56,617 nucleotides of DNA from Pseudomonadota bacterium (GCA_021843755.1 JAKBWB010000047.1:1-56617), one strand, 5' to 3'. Counted from the first letter of the stretch, positions 1 to 8,320 are shown. The notes: generated by a model from the sequence alone, not told the origin. Numbers and translations are program-made.

Positions 1-27
1 TCCCTAAAATGCCGGCTCCCCTCGCGA

Positions 28-103
28 GCGGGAATAGCTCAGTTGGTAGAGCGCAACCTTGCCAAGGTTGAGGTCGCGAGTTCGAGCCTCGTTTCCCGCT
101 CCA
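28..103 (+). tRNA. tRNA-Gly (anticodon GCC)
   Basis: A 76-base cloverleaf including an encoded CCA. The acceptor stem GCGGGAA pairs with TTCCCGC, the D-arm contains AGCTCAGTTGGTAGAGC, the anticodon loop is TTGCCAA (GCC, reading GGC/GGT glycine codons), and the T-loop is GTTCGAGCC. The 3' end is followed within about 25 bases by a tyrosine recombinase gene, the usual layout of an element integrated at a tRNA 3' end. Confidence 0.97.
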
Positions 104-125
104 AACGTCCTTTCTTTACAGATAC

Positions 126-929
126 TTACGCGGCGAACGTAGATTCGTTCGGGGGATTCTCAGGAAATATTTCCTGACCCGGCGGCGAGGCAGCCACGCG
201 ATAGACGGCGCGCGTCTCCCTGACGGCATTGCCGGGCTGCGGCACGTGGTAGGGCAGCATCATTTCGACCCGCAGTACTTTGCGGGCGTGCCCCTTTTGA
301 TACGCCCGCGTCATATCCGGGTCCGTGTGCGCCATCAGCTCTTGACCGGCGGCCATCTCGTAACCGGCAGTAGCGTAGAGGTGTGAAGACAGCGCCCGGA
401 TTCCGTGCAAGGTCGGCATTTGCCGCACGCTCATGTCGTCGAACAGACGGCCCCGGGCGCGGGCCAGATCCCGGGCTTTGTAGAAGGCCTTCGATGCGTA
501 ATCGGGAAACACTTGAGCGGGGTGCGCCATGCGGCCTTCCTCCAGCGCGCCGGCCGCACGCCCGGTTCGCCGATCCGGCTCGCGGTGCACGATAAAGGGC
601 CACCGGCCGGCTCGCAGGCTCGAGCGGCGAGCCTCCATCAGGACATCGCGCACGTCCGTGTGGATCGGAAAGTCGACGCTCGTTGCCTCCATGTCGCGAG
701 CTTGCGAGTCCGTCTTGCGGATGGCACTGATGATCCTGTCACCTGCGATGTCGTCAAAGCGGAGGCTGACGAGGTCGACGCGCCTCAGGACCGGATGGAA
801 GGCCAGTGTCATCAACCGTTGCAGCCGGCCGCAATCGTCCTGCGTCGGGCCACTCAGGATCTTGACCGCGTGCGCGCCGATCTCGATGAGTGGAGCACCG
901 CGCACGTCGGGGCAAGGAAGCGACGCCAT
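126..929 (-). CDS. Tyrosine recombinase (phage/island integrase), N-terminally short
   Basis: This is the catalytic domain of a tyrosine site-specific recombinase, which cuts and rejoins DNA at att sites. The visible active-site residues are Arg50 (in LRRVDLVSLRF), His175-x-x-Arg178 (LHGIR), His201 and the nucleophile Tyr210 (AHTDPDMTRAY). At 267 aa it is well short of the usual 320-420 aa, and the arm-binding and core-binding N-terminal domains are missing. The residues before the catalytic domain (1-35) do not look like an integrase N-terminus, so the gene is probably truncated or rearranged. Its 3' end points at the tRNA-Gly. A second, decayed copy of the same gene lies at 7521-7709 and 10041-10240, with a 34-bp identical stretch shared between 576-609 and 7627-7660. 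The start is uncertain. It may no longer be active despite the intact catalytic residues. Confidence 0.75.
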   Translation of the reverse strand: MASLPCPDVRGAPLIEIGAHAVKILSGPTQDDCGRLQRLMTLAFHPVLRRVDLVSLRFDDIAGDRIISAIRKTDSQARDMEATSVDFPIHTDVRDVLMEARRSSLRAGRWPFIVHREPDRRTGRAAGALEEGRMAHPAQVFPDYASKAFYKARDLARARGRLFDDMSVRQMPTLHGIRALSSHLYATAGYEMAAGQELMAHTDPDMTRAYQKGHARKVLRVEMMLPYHVPQPGNAVRETRAVYRVAASPPGQEIFPENPPNESTFAA

Positions 930-969
930 TGCCTCGCTTGGCGATGAGGCCAGCGGGCATGACGTTTTC

Positions 970-1137
970 TCATTGCGGTGATACCTCGAGCAGGTCGATT
1001 ACAGCGGCCTCAGAGAGCCACAGCGCGTTGGCAATGTCGGCATGAGTCCGCGCCACGGGCGGCCAGCTCGCGGGCCGCGGCGCGCAACGTGGCGCGGTCC
1101 TGCCGGCGATGGAGCGGGTGCGCTGGGTAGGGCTCAT
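970..1137 (-). pseudogene. Frameshifted small helix-turn-helix protein
   Basis: Two reading frames join into a plausible small HTH protein. One frame reads RATLRAAARELAARG, and the next frame continues RTHADIANALWLSEAAVIDLL. One extra G near 1055 would explain the break. An ATG at 1137 gives an intact 55-residue frame for the second half only. The HTH reading is a guess from sequence character, and no family was confirmed. It lies between the integrase and a toxin-antitoxin pair. Confidence 0.4.
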
Positions 1138-1170
1138 GGCGTGCTACCCAGGTAGATGCGCTTGCTTGGT

Positions 1171-1188
1171 TGTATAGCAGGGTATACA
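1171..1188. promoter_or_regulatory. Inverted repeat, likely toxin-antitoxin operator
   Basis: TGTATA-GCAGGG-TATACA is a perfect 6-bp inverted repeat with a 6-base spacer. It ends 9 bases before the GTG start of the toxin gene, and the right arm doubles as a -10-like TATACA. Position and symmetry fit an operator bound by the downstream HigA-type antitoxin. No binding evidence exists beyond the sequence. Confidence 0.5.
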
Positions 1189-1196
1189 CTTGTCCC

Positions 1197-1493
1197 GTGC
1201 TGGAAGTCCTGAAGTCCGCGACGTACGAGAGATGGTTCGACGGCCTTCGGGATCGGGAAGCCCAGGCGCGCATCAATGCCCGCATCCGCCGGCTCTCGCT
1301 CGGCAATCCGGGTGACGTGAAAGCGGTCGGCTCGGGCGTGAGCGAGATGCGAATCGACTACGGTCCGGGGTACCGCGTGTACTACGCGCAGCACGGTAAT
1401 GTCCGGATGCTCCTGTGCTGCGGCGGAGACAAGCGGACTCAAGGCGCCGATATCAAACAGGCAATCGCAATCGCAAAGGACTGGAAGAGGTGA
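1197..1493 (+). CDS. RelE/HigB-family toxin (phage Gp49-like addiction module killer)
   Basis: This small basic protein (98 aa from GTG at 1197) belongs to the RelE/ParE/HigB superfamily, in the subgroup annotated as a probable addiction-module killer protein. Family members are ribosome-dependent mRNA interferases. Supporting sequence includes the N-terminal ATYERWFDGLRDREAQARI helix pair, the strand SEMRIDYGPGYRVYYAQ with its conserved Arg/Tyr residues, and GGDKRTQGADIKQA near the C-terminus. An in-frame TTG at 1170 would add nine residues but lies inside the operator palindrome, so GTG 1197 is preferred. The gene is followed three bases later by a HigA-like antitoxin, the toxin-first order typical of higBA-type loci. 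Confidence 0.85.
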   Translation: MLEVLKSATYERWFDGLRDREAQARINARIRRLSLGNPGDVKAVGSGVSEMRIDYGPGYRVYYAQHGNVRMLLCCGGDKRTQGADIKQAIAIAKDWKR

Positions 1494-1496
1494 CCT

Positions 1497-1811
1497 ATGG
1501 CAACCAAGCGACGCATGAAAGAGACTTTCTCCCGGTGGGATGCCGCCGATTACCTGAAGTCCGAGGCGGACATGGCCGCGTACCTCGAAGCCTGCCTCGA
1601 GGAAGCCCCTGACGATCCCGCGTTCCTTGCCGCAGCGCTTGGCGATATCGCCCGCGCCCATGGCATGGTCCGGCTCGCGAAGGAGACCGGCATTACCCGC
1701 GATGGCCTGTACAAGGCGCTCTCGAAGGACGGCAACCCGAGTTTCGGGACCGTGCTCAAAGTCCTGCACGCCCTCGGTCTGACATTCGTGCCGAAGCCGC
1801 TGCACACGTAG
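1497..1811 (+). CDS. HigA-like antitoxin (XRE-type DNA-binding addiction antidote)
   Basis: A 104-aa antidote of the HigA-like putative addiction-module family. It neutralises the preceding RelE/HigB-type toxin and probably represses the operon. The C-terminal half is a lambda-repressor-like HTH: MVRLAKETGITRDGLYKAL (about residues 57-75), then GNPSFGTVLKVLHALGL. A GAGGTG ribosome-binding site lies just upstream of ATG 1497, overlapping the toxin stop region. The conserved YL(K)SEADMAAYLEACLEEA N-terminal segment is typical of this family and is the likely toxin-binding part. Confidence 0.87.
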   Translation: MATKRRMKETFSRWDAADYLKSEADMAAYLEACLEEAPDDPAFLAAALGDIARAHGMVRLAKETGITRDGLYKALSKDGNPSFGTVLKVLHALGLTFVPKPLHT

Positions 1812-1920
1812 GACGCACGGAGAAGGCTCAGGAGCGGCGCGGGACCGGGAGCCTCCTTTGCGGCCGCACCTCGGTCGTGGATTTCCTCCTAGGCCCGGCA
1901 TCAATCCGCAACGATGTCAG

Positions 1921-1937
1921 TCATTCCGCCGGAATGA
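1921..1937. terminator. Hairpin after the toxin-antitoxin pair
   Basis: TCATTCC-GCC-GGAATGA forms a perfect 7-bp stem with a 3-base loop about 110 bases downstream of the antitoxin gene. There is no T-run after it, so it may be a weak terminator or just a small palindrome. Confidence 0.25.
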
Positions 1938-2000
1938 TGTTTCTGAAATCACAGGGACCGGTGAGCGCGGCCACTCCGTTCATCGCACGGTGCGCCTCTT

Positions 2001-2010
2001 GGGGGGGGGG
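2001..2010. repeat. Poly-G tract (10 G)
   Basis: An uninterrupted run of ten G residues about 100 bases upstream of the VapBC-type operon. Tracts of this length are slippage-prone in replication and also error-prone in sequencing. Two more lie at 7490-7498 and 41843-41850. Confidence 0.9.
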
Positions 2011-2112
2011 TAGCGTGAACCGGACAGATCGCGTGCCACAAAGACCGGGCAAATCAGTACAGGTCCCTATAGGCGGTTTGCTACGATGTGAGACATGTGC
2101 TACGGTTGCCCC

Positions 2113-2361
2113 GTGAATCGTATCGTCACTCAGCGCGAGCTGCGCAATCAGTCCGCCGCCGTCCTCCGTGAGGTTGAGGCAGGGCGGACGATCATCGTTT
2201 CGCGTAACGGCACGCCGGTGGCGGAGCTGCGGCCCTTGCAGCCGCGCCGGTTCGTGCCTCGAGCCACACTTGCGGAAGCGGTGGCTCGCGCCCCTCGGGT
2301 TGATGCCGATCGATTCCGGGCGGATCTCGATGCCGTCATTGATCAGAGCGTCGATGCCTGA
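2113..2361 (+). CDS. Phd/YefM-family antitoxin (VapB-type)
   Basis: An 82-aa antitoxin of the Phd/YefM family, shown by RIVTQRELRNQSAAVLREVE followed by the strand-turn-strand TIIVSRNGTPVAELRPL. The N-terminal half of such proteins forms a DNA-binding dimer. The C-terminal tail (ATLAEAVARAPRVDADRFRA) would wrap the partner toxin. GTG 2113 gives the usual family N-terminus. An ATG at 2095 would add MCYGCP, which is atypical. The gene overlaps the downstream PIN-domain toxin by 8 bases, a sign of translational coupling. Confidence 0.85.
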   Translation: MNRIVTQRELRNQSAAVLREVEAGRTIIVSRNGTPVAELRPLQPRRFVPRATLAEAVARAPRVDADRFRADLDAVIDQSVDA

Positions 2362-2755
2362 GCCGACACGCGGGCTACTCGACACTTCGGTTGTCATCGA
2401 TCATGATCTGATCGATCCGGCATTGCTTCCCGACGAGTCCGCGATTGCCGCCATGACTGTTGCAGAGCTTGCCGCAGGTCCGCACGCGACCGACGACAAA
2501 GAAGAACGCGCTCGACGTCAGGATCGACTGCAGTGGGCAACCGCAACGTGGAATCCGCTGCCCTTCGATGCGCAGGCCGCACGAATGTATGGCCGGATGT
2601 TTTCGGCCGCACGGTCTGCTGGACCGACAAGCCGAGCACGCTTGGCGGATTTGCTCATTGCCTCGACGGCTGCAGCGAACAGCCTTCCCCTCTACACACG
2701 CAATCCCTCCGATTTTGAGGCGCTGAAGAGCATCATCAGAGTCGTTCCAATCTGA
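2354..2755 (+). CDS. vapC: VapC-type PIN-domain ribonuclease toxin
   Basis: A 133-aa PIN-domain toxin, a Mg2+-dependent endoribonuclease that usually cuts tRNA or rRNA. The acidic active-site residues are all visible: Asp10 (GLLDTSVVID), Glu38 (MTVAELAAG), Asp99 (RLADLLIASTA) and Asp120 in the canonical LYTRNPSDF ending. ATG 2354 overlaps the antitoxin stop. The length is normal for VapC. Together with the Phd-type antitoxin it forms a type II module in the accessory region beside the integrase. Confidence 0.92.
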   Translation: MPEPTRGLLDTSVVIDHDLIDPALLPDESAIAAMTVAELAAGPHATDDKEERARRQDRLQWATATWNPLPFDAQAARMYGRMFSAARSAGPTSRARLADLLIASTAAANSLPLYTRNPSDFEALKSIIRVVPI

Positions 2756-2916
2756 GGCATCGCCGCTGGCCGGATCCGAAAGCAGCTTCGGTCGTCATCG
2801 CGGCTGCTCCCGGCCGTGAATCGCCGACGCCACGCGCTCGGGTCCATATCGCGTGCGATCGCCGCGCGGCCGCGTGCGAGAATAATGCGCATGCAGGGAA
2901 CCGCCCGCCGCCGTAC

Positions 2917-5900
2917 GTGACCGACCCGCACTTCTCAGCCGATCTGCGTTCCGCCCTCGACGAGCCGCTTTGCCGGGCAGCGGAGCGCTTGGTCGAGGCG
3001 GGATTCGTATCCGAGGTCCGCGTTCACCAAGGCGGTGGCGTCGTGACCGGCATCGTGCGCGCAGATGAGTCGGCCGCAAGCCGCGTGCGCGCTCATCGCG
3101 TCTACATCCGGCGGGCGAGTGGCTCTGCGGCTCTGCAGGCCGAGTGCAGTTGCGGCGCGCGCGGAACGTGCATTCACGCGGCCGCCGTCTCGATCGCCGC
3201 GTGCCGCCGCGAGTCAGGGGCGGCGGGGGTTGCCCGGGAGCCGACATCACCGCGGGCTCGCGCGCAGTCCGGGGCCGGGACGCGGCCGCATGGGCCGGGA
3301 GCGGCGCGGCAGGAACTGCTCTACTTGCTCGAGACCGATGCGCAGTCCGTCGCAGCGCCTGGGGCAGGCCATCCGCGGCTGAGTCTCTGGGTCAGTCCGA
3401 CGCCCGCGGCAGGATCAGAGCAGGCCCGCACGGCGGTGGCGTTTGCGCCGCGGAACACGGCACGGGGCCGCGGCCACTACCCGCGCTATGTCGATGAGCG
3501 CGACGAGGACATCCTGGAAGTGCTTCTTGCCGAGGAGAGCGAGGGACCGTGGCGCTTGCGGGGGCCGTCCGGCGCGCAGGTGTTGCGGCTGGCGGTGGCG
3601 AGCGGGCGGGCCTTCTGGGGCTCGCTGCGATCGGCGCCGCTGCAGGCGGGTCCGTTGCGGCGCGCGCACCTCGGATGGCGCATCGGCGAGAACGGCGAGC
3701 AGCGCCTTGCCGGCGATGTCGGCGATGCCGCAGCGGTCATGATTGACCTCGAGCCGCCGGTCTACGTGGATCTGGCCACTCGCGAATGCGGCACGGTGGA
3801 GTTGCCTTGTCCGGCAGAGCTCGTCCGGCGGTACGCGGACATCCGAGTTACCCCCGAGGAAGTGACAGCGGTCAACGATCGGCTCGCTGGCGAGGGGAGC
3901 GCCGCATCGCTTGCGCGTCCCGTGAGCCTGCTCGTGCAGCGTCAGCCGCTCGCGAGCCTGCGCGCCCGCCTGCATCTGGATGCCGGCCCCGAGGCGCGCC
4001 TGCAGTATCTCTACAACGGCGTGGCCATCGACAGTACCCGGCTGAACCCGCATGAGGACTGCGTGCGCCATGCCGCCGGCGCGATGGTGGAAGAGATTCC
4101 CCGCGATCGCGAGCGCGAGAGCGCGCTCGCAGCGCGCCTCGCATCCTTGCTACCAGAGCGTCAGAGCGGCGGCAATGCGTGGTTCGCCTTCCTTCTCGAT
4201 GCGGCGCCGACGCTCGAGTCTGACGGCTGGGAGTTCGAGATCGCGCCGGGTTTCCCATATCGCCCCGCCCGTCCGGACCGCTGGTTCGGGGAACTCGAGT
4301 CTGCCTCCCGCGACAGCTGGTTCAGCCTGCGCCTCGGCGTCATGGTCGAGGGGCAGCCGGTGAACCTTCTCCCGGCCCTCACCGCCTATCTGCAAGGCCT
4401 GGCGGAGCAAGGGCGTGCTGCGGGCGCGGACACTGCCGGGCCGCATGAGCCTTCATCCTTCGAGGTCGGCGAGCACTGGATCCTGCGGCTCGAGGATGGC
4501 CGTTACCTGCCGATCGGGATGGAGCGCATCCGGCGCATCGCCGCGACGCTGGTCGAGCTCTTCGAGCGCGATGGTCTCGACGATCGCGAGCGCCTGGTCA
4601 TGCCGCAAGCCCAGGGGCACCGTCTTGCGGCCCTGGCTCGCGAACTCGGCGCATCCACACTGCATGCGCGGCAGCCGGCGTTGCGCGAGATGCTGGCGGC
4701 GAGCGATGAGCTCACCGCCATCACGCCCCTCGCGGCGCCCGGGGGTTTCAGAGCCGCACTGCGCCCCTATCAGTGCGAGGGTCTGGGCTGGCTGCAATTC
4801 CTGCGCCGCCATCGCCTCGGCGGCGTGTTGGCCGATGACATGGGTCTCGGCAAGACCGTGCAGACGCTCGCGCACCTGATGCTCGAGAAAGACTCTGGAC
4901 GCTTGCGCAAGCCGGCGTTGATCGTGGCGCCGGTGAGCGCGCTCGCCAACTGGGAGCAGGAGATCCGGCGGCTCGCGCCCGCCCTGCGGTGGGTCACGCT
5001 GCACGGACCGGCGCGCCGGTCGCGATTCGCCGCGATCGCGGACGCTGATGTGGTGATCACCGGGTATCCCCAGCTGCAACTCGATACCGACCTGCTGCTC
5101 GAGCAGGACTTCTACATCGTGATCCTGGATGAGGCGCAGACGGTGAAGAACCCGCGCGCCAGGGTGTCACAGGCCGCCCGCGCGCTGCGCGCCGAGTATC
5201 GCTTGTGCCTCACCGGAACCCCGGTGGAAAATTACCTGGGGGAGCTTTGGTCCCTGTTCGCCTTCGCGGAGCCGCGCCTGCTCGGGGATGAGGCCCGCTT
5301 CCACCGCCGGTATCGGCTGCCGATCGAGAGACATGCCGACCGGCTGCGCGCTGAGGCGCTGGCCACGCGGCTCGCCCCCTGTCTGCTGCGGCGGACCAAG
5401 GACGCCGTGGCGCGCGAGTTGCCGCCGAAGTCACTGATGATCGAGACCATCGCGCTCGAAGAGCGGCAGCGCGATTTCTACGACGCCATCCGCCTCGCCT
5501 CACACCGGCGCATCCGCGAGATCCTCGAGCGTCAGGGACTCGAGCGCAGCCGGATCACCATCCTCGATGCGCTGCTGAAGCTGCGGCAGGCCTGTTGCGA
5601 CCCCCGTCTGGTGGCCGGCGCCGCGCAGGAGGCGATCCCGTCCGCGAAGCTTGAATGGCTCGCCGCCGCGCTGCTGGAGCTGGTCGCCGAAGGGCGGCGG
5701 ATCCTCCTGTTCTCCCAATTCACCTCCATGCTGCGGCTGATCGAAGCGAAGGTGCGCGAGCTTGACATTCCCTACTGCCTGCTCACGGGCGAGACGCGTG
5801 AGCGCGCCGCGCAGGTCGCGAGATTCCAGTCGGGCGGTGCGCCGCTCTTTCTGATCAGCCTGAAGGCGGGCGGCACCGCTCTGAACCTCACCGCCGCCGA

Positions 5901-6147
5901 CACGGTGATTCATTACGATCCCTGGTGGAATCCGGCCGCCGAGGCGCAGGCCACCGACCGCGCGCATCGCATCGGCCAGAGCCGGCCGGTGTTCATCTAC
6001 AAGCTCATCGCGCAGGACAGCGTCGAGGAGAAGATGCTCGCGCTGCAGGAGCAGAAGCGCGCGCTCGCCGCAGGAGTCTACGCCGGAGCCGTCCGCTCGC
6101 CTGCGGCGCTGACCGCGGCCGACCTCGAGCGGCTGCTGCCCCAATGA
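2917..6147 (+). CDS. SNF2-family DEAD/DEAH helicase with SWIM zinc finger
   Basis: A large (1076 aa) Swi2/Snf2-type ATPase predicted to translocate on duplex DNA. Domains in order are an N-terminal SWIM zinc finger (Cys77-x-Cys79-x5-Cys85-x-His87), a long variable region (about 100-600), helicase lobe 1 with Walker A in DDMGLGKT (about 640) and DEAQ box (Asp738), the TGTPVENYLGELWSLF motif, and lobe 2 ending with DPWWNPAAEAQATDRAHRIGQ near residue 1015. It starts at GTG 2917, since upstream ATGs are out of frame. Its stop overlaps the next start as ATGA, so the two genes are translationally coupled. Bacterial SNF2 proteins act with RNA polymerase, in repair, or in phage defence. Nothing here decides which. 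Confidence 0.93.
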   Translation: MTDPHFSADLRSALDEPLCRAAERLVEAGFVSEVRVHQGGGVVTGIVRADESAASRVRAHRVYIRRASGSAALQAECSCGARGTCIHAAAVSIAACRRESGAAGVAREPTSPRARAQSGAGTRPHGPGAARQELLYLLETDAQSVAAPGAGHPRLSLWVSPTPAAGSEQARTAVAFAPRNTARGRGHYPRYVDERDEDILEVLLAEESEGPWRLRGPSGAQVLRLAVASGRAFWGSLRSAPLQAGPLRRAHLGWRIGENGEQRLAGDVGDAAAVMIDLEPPVYVDLATRECGTVELPCPAELVRRYADIRVTPEEVTAVNDRLAGEGSAASLARPVSLLVQRQPLASLRARLHLDAGPEARLQYLYNGVAIDSTRLNPHEDCVRHAAGAMVEEIPRDRERESALAARLASLLPERQSGGNAWFAFLLDAAPTLESDGWEFEIAPGFPYRPARPDRWFGELESASRDSWFSLRLGVMVEGQPVNLLPALTAYLQGLAEQGRAAGADTAGPHEPSSFEVGEHWILRLEDGRYLPIGMERIRRIAATLVELFERDGLDDRERLVMPQAQGHRLAALARELGASTLHARQPALREMLAASDELTAITPLAAPGGFRAALRPYQCEGLGWLQFLRRHRLGGVLADDMGLGKTVQTLAHLMLEKDSGRLRKPALIVAPVSALANWEQEIRRLAPALRWVTLHGPARRSRFAAIADADVVITGYPQLQLDTDLLLEQDFYIVILDEAQTVKNPRARVSQAARALRAEYRLCLTGTPVENYLGELWSLFAFAEPRLLGDEARFHRRYRLPIERHADRLRAEALATRLAPCLLRRTKDAVARELPPKSLMIETIALEERQRDFYDAIRLASHRRIREILERQGLERSRITILDALLKLRQACCDPRLVAGAAQEAIPSAKLEWLAAALLELVAEGRRILLFSQFTSMLRLIEAKVRELDIPYCLLTGETRERAAQVARFQSGGAPLFLISLKAGGTALNLTAADTVIHYDPWWNPAAEAQATDRAHRIGQSRPVFIYKLIAQDSVEEKMLALQEQKRALAAGVYAGAVRSPAALTAADLERLLPQ

Positions 6148-7382
6148 GCATGATGGGCGAAGCGCAGGCGCAGGTCGATGCGCTCCTGCTCGAGCAGGGT
6201 GCGTTCGCGCCGCTCGAACTGTTACTGGCCACCGGACGGCTGCTCTACAGCGATTACGAGGCATGGCGGCGAGGCGAGGTCGCGAGGCTCGATGAGGTGT
6301 TGATGGGCCGGCACGAGGCGGTTCGCGAGGAGCTGGAGCAGGCGGCCGCCTATGCGCGCGCGCTCGGGCTGGCCGAGCAGCCGCAGGAACTCCTCGTCCC
6401 TGATGATTCCGGCAGCGGCTCTGGCGCGGCGCGCATCAGCGCTGACGAGCGCCTGGCGGCGCTGATCGCAACCCGTTACGTGACGGCGCGATCCGCGCCG
6501 CAGATGGATCTGTTTTTCGACAACCCGGTGGCCGCGCTCGTCAACGGCCTGACCCAGTCCATCGCCGCCCTGGACGCGCACGAGGCGGCGCGGCGGCTCA
6601 ACCGCCTCTACTGGCAAGAGCCCAACCATCCCGACCTGCCGGCGTTCGATCGCTTGCTCGCGGGGCTCGAGCGCTTGGGCCGCCCCATCGCCGACTGTGG
6701 CGAGGAGTTGGAATTCATCACGGCAGTCGCGCCGGAGGCTTGGCGCCTGCTCGGCGCGCGGGCGAGGGATCTGCTGGTGCCGTTGTGGCGGCATCTCGCC
6801 GAGGCGCTGGGCGCGACGCCTTATTCGCCGCATACGCCGATGCTGCACGCAAGCTACGCGTGGGGCGAGGCCCAGGGGTGGGCCGAGGTGGCGGCGAGCG
6901 TGCTCGAAGAGCCGCAATGGTGGTGTCACGTGCCGCTTGCCGTGCGCCTGATCGAGAGCGGCCTGCGGCGGCGGCGGCGAGGGGAGGCGTTGGTCGCATG
7001 GTTTCAATTGTGCTGGCACGCGCCGGAGCGGGTCGCGGAAGCGCTCGAGGTGTTGAAGTTCCCCGAGCTGCAGGCTCTCTGGGAGCGGTTTCTCGAATGG
7101 GAGGACGGGTTGTTCGAGGGGACGGGCGGATCTGCGCCCGGTCCGGCCGATTTTCCCGCCTGGATGTTGCTGGAAGAGCCGGCGCTCGCGCGGCGAGTGC
7201 CGCAGGAGTTGCCCGCGGGCGAGAGCGCCGGCGAGGAACGCTATCGATGGGTGCATCGCTGGATTGCCGCCCGAGAGGCCGGGCGCGCAGCCGAGGAGAT
7301 GACTTTGCGAAAGACGCTCAAGGAACGTCAGCCCGCGCTCTTCGCGAAACTCTTGCAGGCAGTGGAGAAGGACTCAGGGTAG
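6144..7382 (+). CDS. Unknown protein coupled to the SNF2 helicase
   Basis: A 412-aa soluble protein I do not recognise. It starts at ATG 6144 inside the helicase stop (ATGA overlap), with another ATG two codons on. It is rich in Arg, Glu, Trp and Leu, with no membrane segment or signal peptide. Visible features are a leucine/glutamate-rich N-terminal helix region, an acidic linker (VPDDSGSGSGAARISADE, about 95-112), and several Trp-containing helical stretches (ATPYSPHTPMLHASYAWGEA, PQWWCHVPLAVRLIE). The overlap predicts stoichiometric expression and a functional link with the SNF2 protein, for example as a regulatory or DNA-targeting partner. Confidence 0.8.
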   Translation: MSMMGEAQAQVDALLLEQGAFAPLELLLATGRLLYSDYEAWRRGEVARLDEVLMGRHEAVREELEQAAAYARALGLAEQPQELLVPDDSGSGSGAARISADERLAALIATRYVTARSAPQMDLFFDNPVAALVNGLTQSIAALDAHEAARRLNRLYWQEPNHPDLPAFDRLLAGLERLGRPIADCGEELEFITAVAPEAWRLLGARARDLLVPLWRHLAEALGATPYSPHTPMLHASYAWGEAQGWAEVAASVLEEPQWWCHVPLAVRLIESGLRRRRRGEALVAWFQLCWHAPERVAEALEVLKFPELQALWERFLEWEDGLFEGTGGSAPGPADFPAWMLLEEPALARRVPQELPAGESAGEERYRWVHRWIAAREAGRAAEEMTLRKTLKERQPALFAKLLQAVEKDSG

Positions 7383-7489
7383 GAGCGACAGCCCAGTCTG
7401 CCGGTACCTGAACCCGTTCCTGAATCCTGCGGATCAGCAGAACTTGGGCCTAATCCCGACTTTCGCGCCATTCAGTGCGTGGGCAATCA

Positions 7490-7498
7490 GGGGGGGGG
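7490..7498. repeat. Poly-G tract (9 G)
   Basis: Nine consecutive G residues just outside the downstream piece of the broken integrase copy. Compare the tracts at 2001-2010 and 41843-41850. Confidence 0.85.
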
Positions 7499-7520
7499 CC
7501 TGCTGTCCGCAGGCTGCTCG

Positions 7521-7709
7521 TGGGCCAGCTCCCGCGCTTTATAGCAGGCCTTCGATGGGCAGTCGGGCGGCACTTGAGCGGGGCGCTCCAGAGGGCCTCC
7601 CTCCAGCGCGTCACCGGTCGCCGATTCGGCTCGCGGTGCACGATAAAGGGCCACCGGCCGACGCGCAGGCTCGGGCGATGAGCCTGCATCAGGACGTTGC
7701 GCACGTCGT
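7521..7709 (-). pseudogene. Integrase remnant, C-terminal-side piece
   Basis: Minus-strand translation gives DVRNVLMQAHRPSLRVGRWP then FIVHREPNRR, closely matching residues 93-121 of the integrase at 126-929. Weaker nucleotide similarity continues to about 7521. A 34-base segment (7627-7660) is identical to 576-609. Homology stops abruptly at 7709 after GCGCACGTC. The missing N-terminal-side sequence resumes at 10041-10240, so this is one integrase copy split by about 2.3 kb. Confidence 0.75.
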
Positions 7710-7782
7710 CCAATCGCCTCCACCCTTTCGGCCGATTCCAAGGCGATCCAGGACCCACCGTCGTCACCGCAATCCTGCGATG

Positions 7783-8313
7783 CTACGCCGGGCTTTGCGG
7801 CAACAGATCTTCCAGCGCGTACAGGGTCTTTTGCGGGAAGCGCTCCAACGGATAGTACTTCGTGATGATGCGAAGCGCGTGCTCGTGCGACCGAACGGCC
7901 AGAAGACGCAGGAGGAATCGGACATCCTCCTCGTCATGGAACTCGGCTCCGATGCGCATTGCCAGGCACTTCATCGCGAGCAGATACTCGGGTTGCGCCG
8001 TCATCACCCGCAGGTGATCGAGTTCGAGAAAAGGGGCGAACTCGCCCTGGGCGCTCAGGAAGCCCTTCACGGCGTCGTTGAGCCAATGAGCGTCGATTCC
8101 GGCCTTGATGGCCGCGCGAGTTGCGGCCTCGCGGACCTTTTCGGGCGGCCGGAAGAAGGCATCGACGTCGCCCGTCGAAGCGCGCGCGCCGTACGCCAGG
8201 CACATGACGGCACCGCCCACCAGGAACACCTCGCCAAAGGTATCGGCCTGACGCAGCTGATGGTTCAGAAGCTCGAACAAGCGGCGCAGATCCGCCTTGC
8301 TCAGCGCCGCCAT
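7783..8313 (-). CDS. Nucleotidyltransferase-fold protein, likely toxin (DUF6036/AbiEii-like)
   Basis: This 176-aa protein has the minimal nucleotidyltransferase signature LVGGAVMCLAYGARASTGDVDAFF (about residues 30-53). It consists of GG followed by a D-x-D-type pair (Asp49, Asp51) that would bind the metal-nucleotide. Small NTases of this kind include the AbiEii/MenT toxins, which modify tRNA, and the DUF6036 proteins. The gene lies 7 bases after a ribbon-helix-helix-like gene on the same strand, the usual antitoxin-first layout. Both sit between two halves of a broken integrase, which suggests they arrived as cargo. The toxin role is inferred from fold and context only. Confidence 0.75.
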   Translation of the reverse strand: MAALSKADLRRLFELLNHQLRQADTFGEVFLVGGAVMCLAYGARASTGDVDAFFRPPEKVREAATRAAIKAGIDAHWLNDAVKGFLSAQGEFAPFLELDHLRVMTAQPEYLLAMKCLAMRIGAEFHDEEDVRFLLRLLAVRSHEHALRIITKYYPLERFPQKTLYALEDLLPQSPA

Positions 8314-8320
8314 CTGAGGC

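Noticed and set aside
405-981. Long plus-strand open frames across the integrase
   Set aside because: They are Arg/Ser/Pro-rich antisense shadows of the minus-strand integrase, which has recognisable catalytic motifs.
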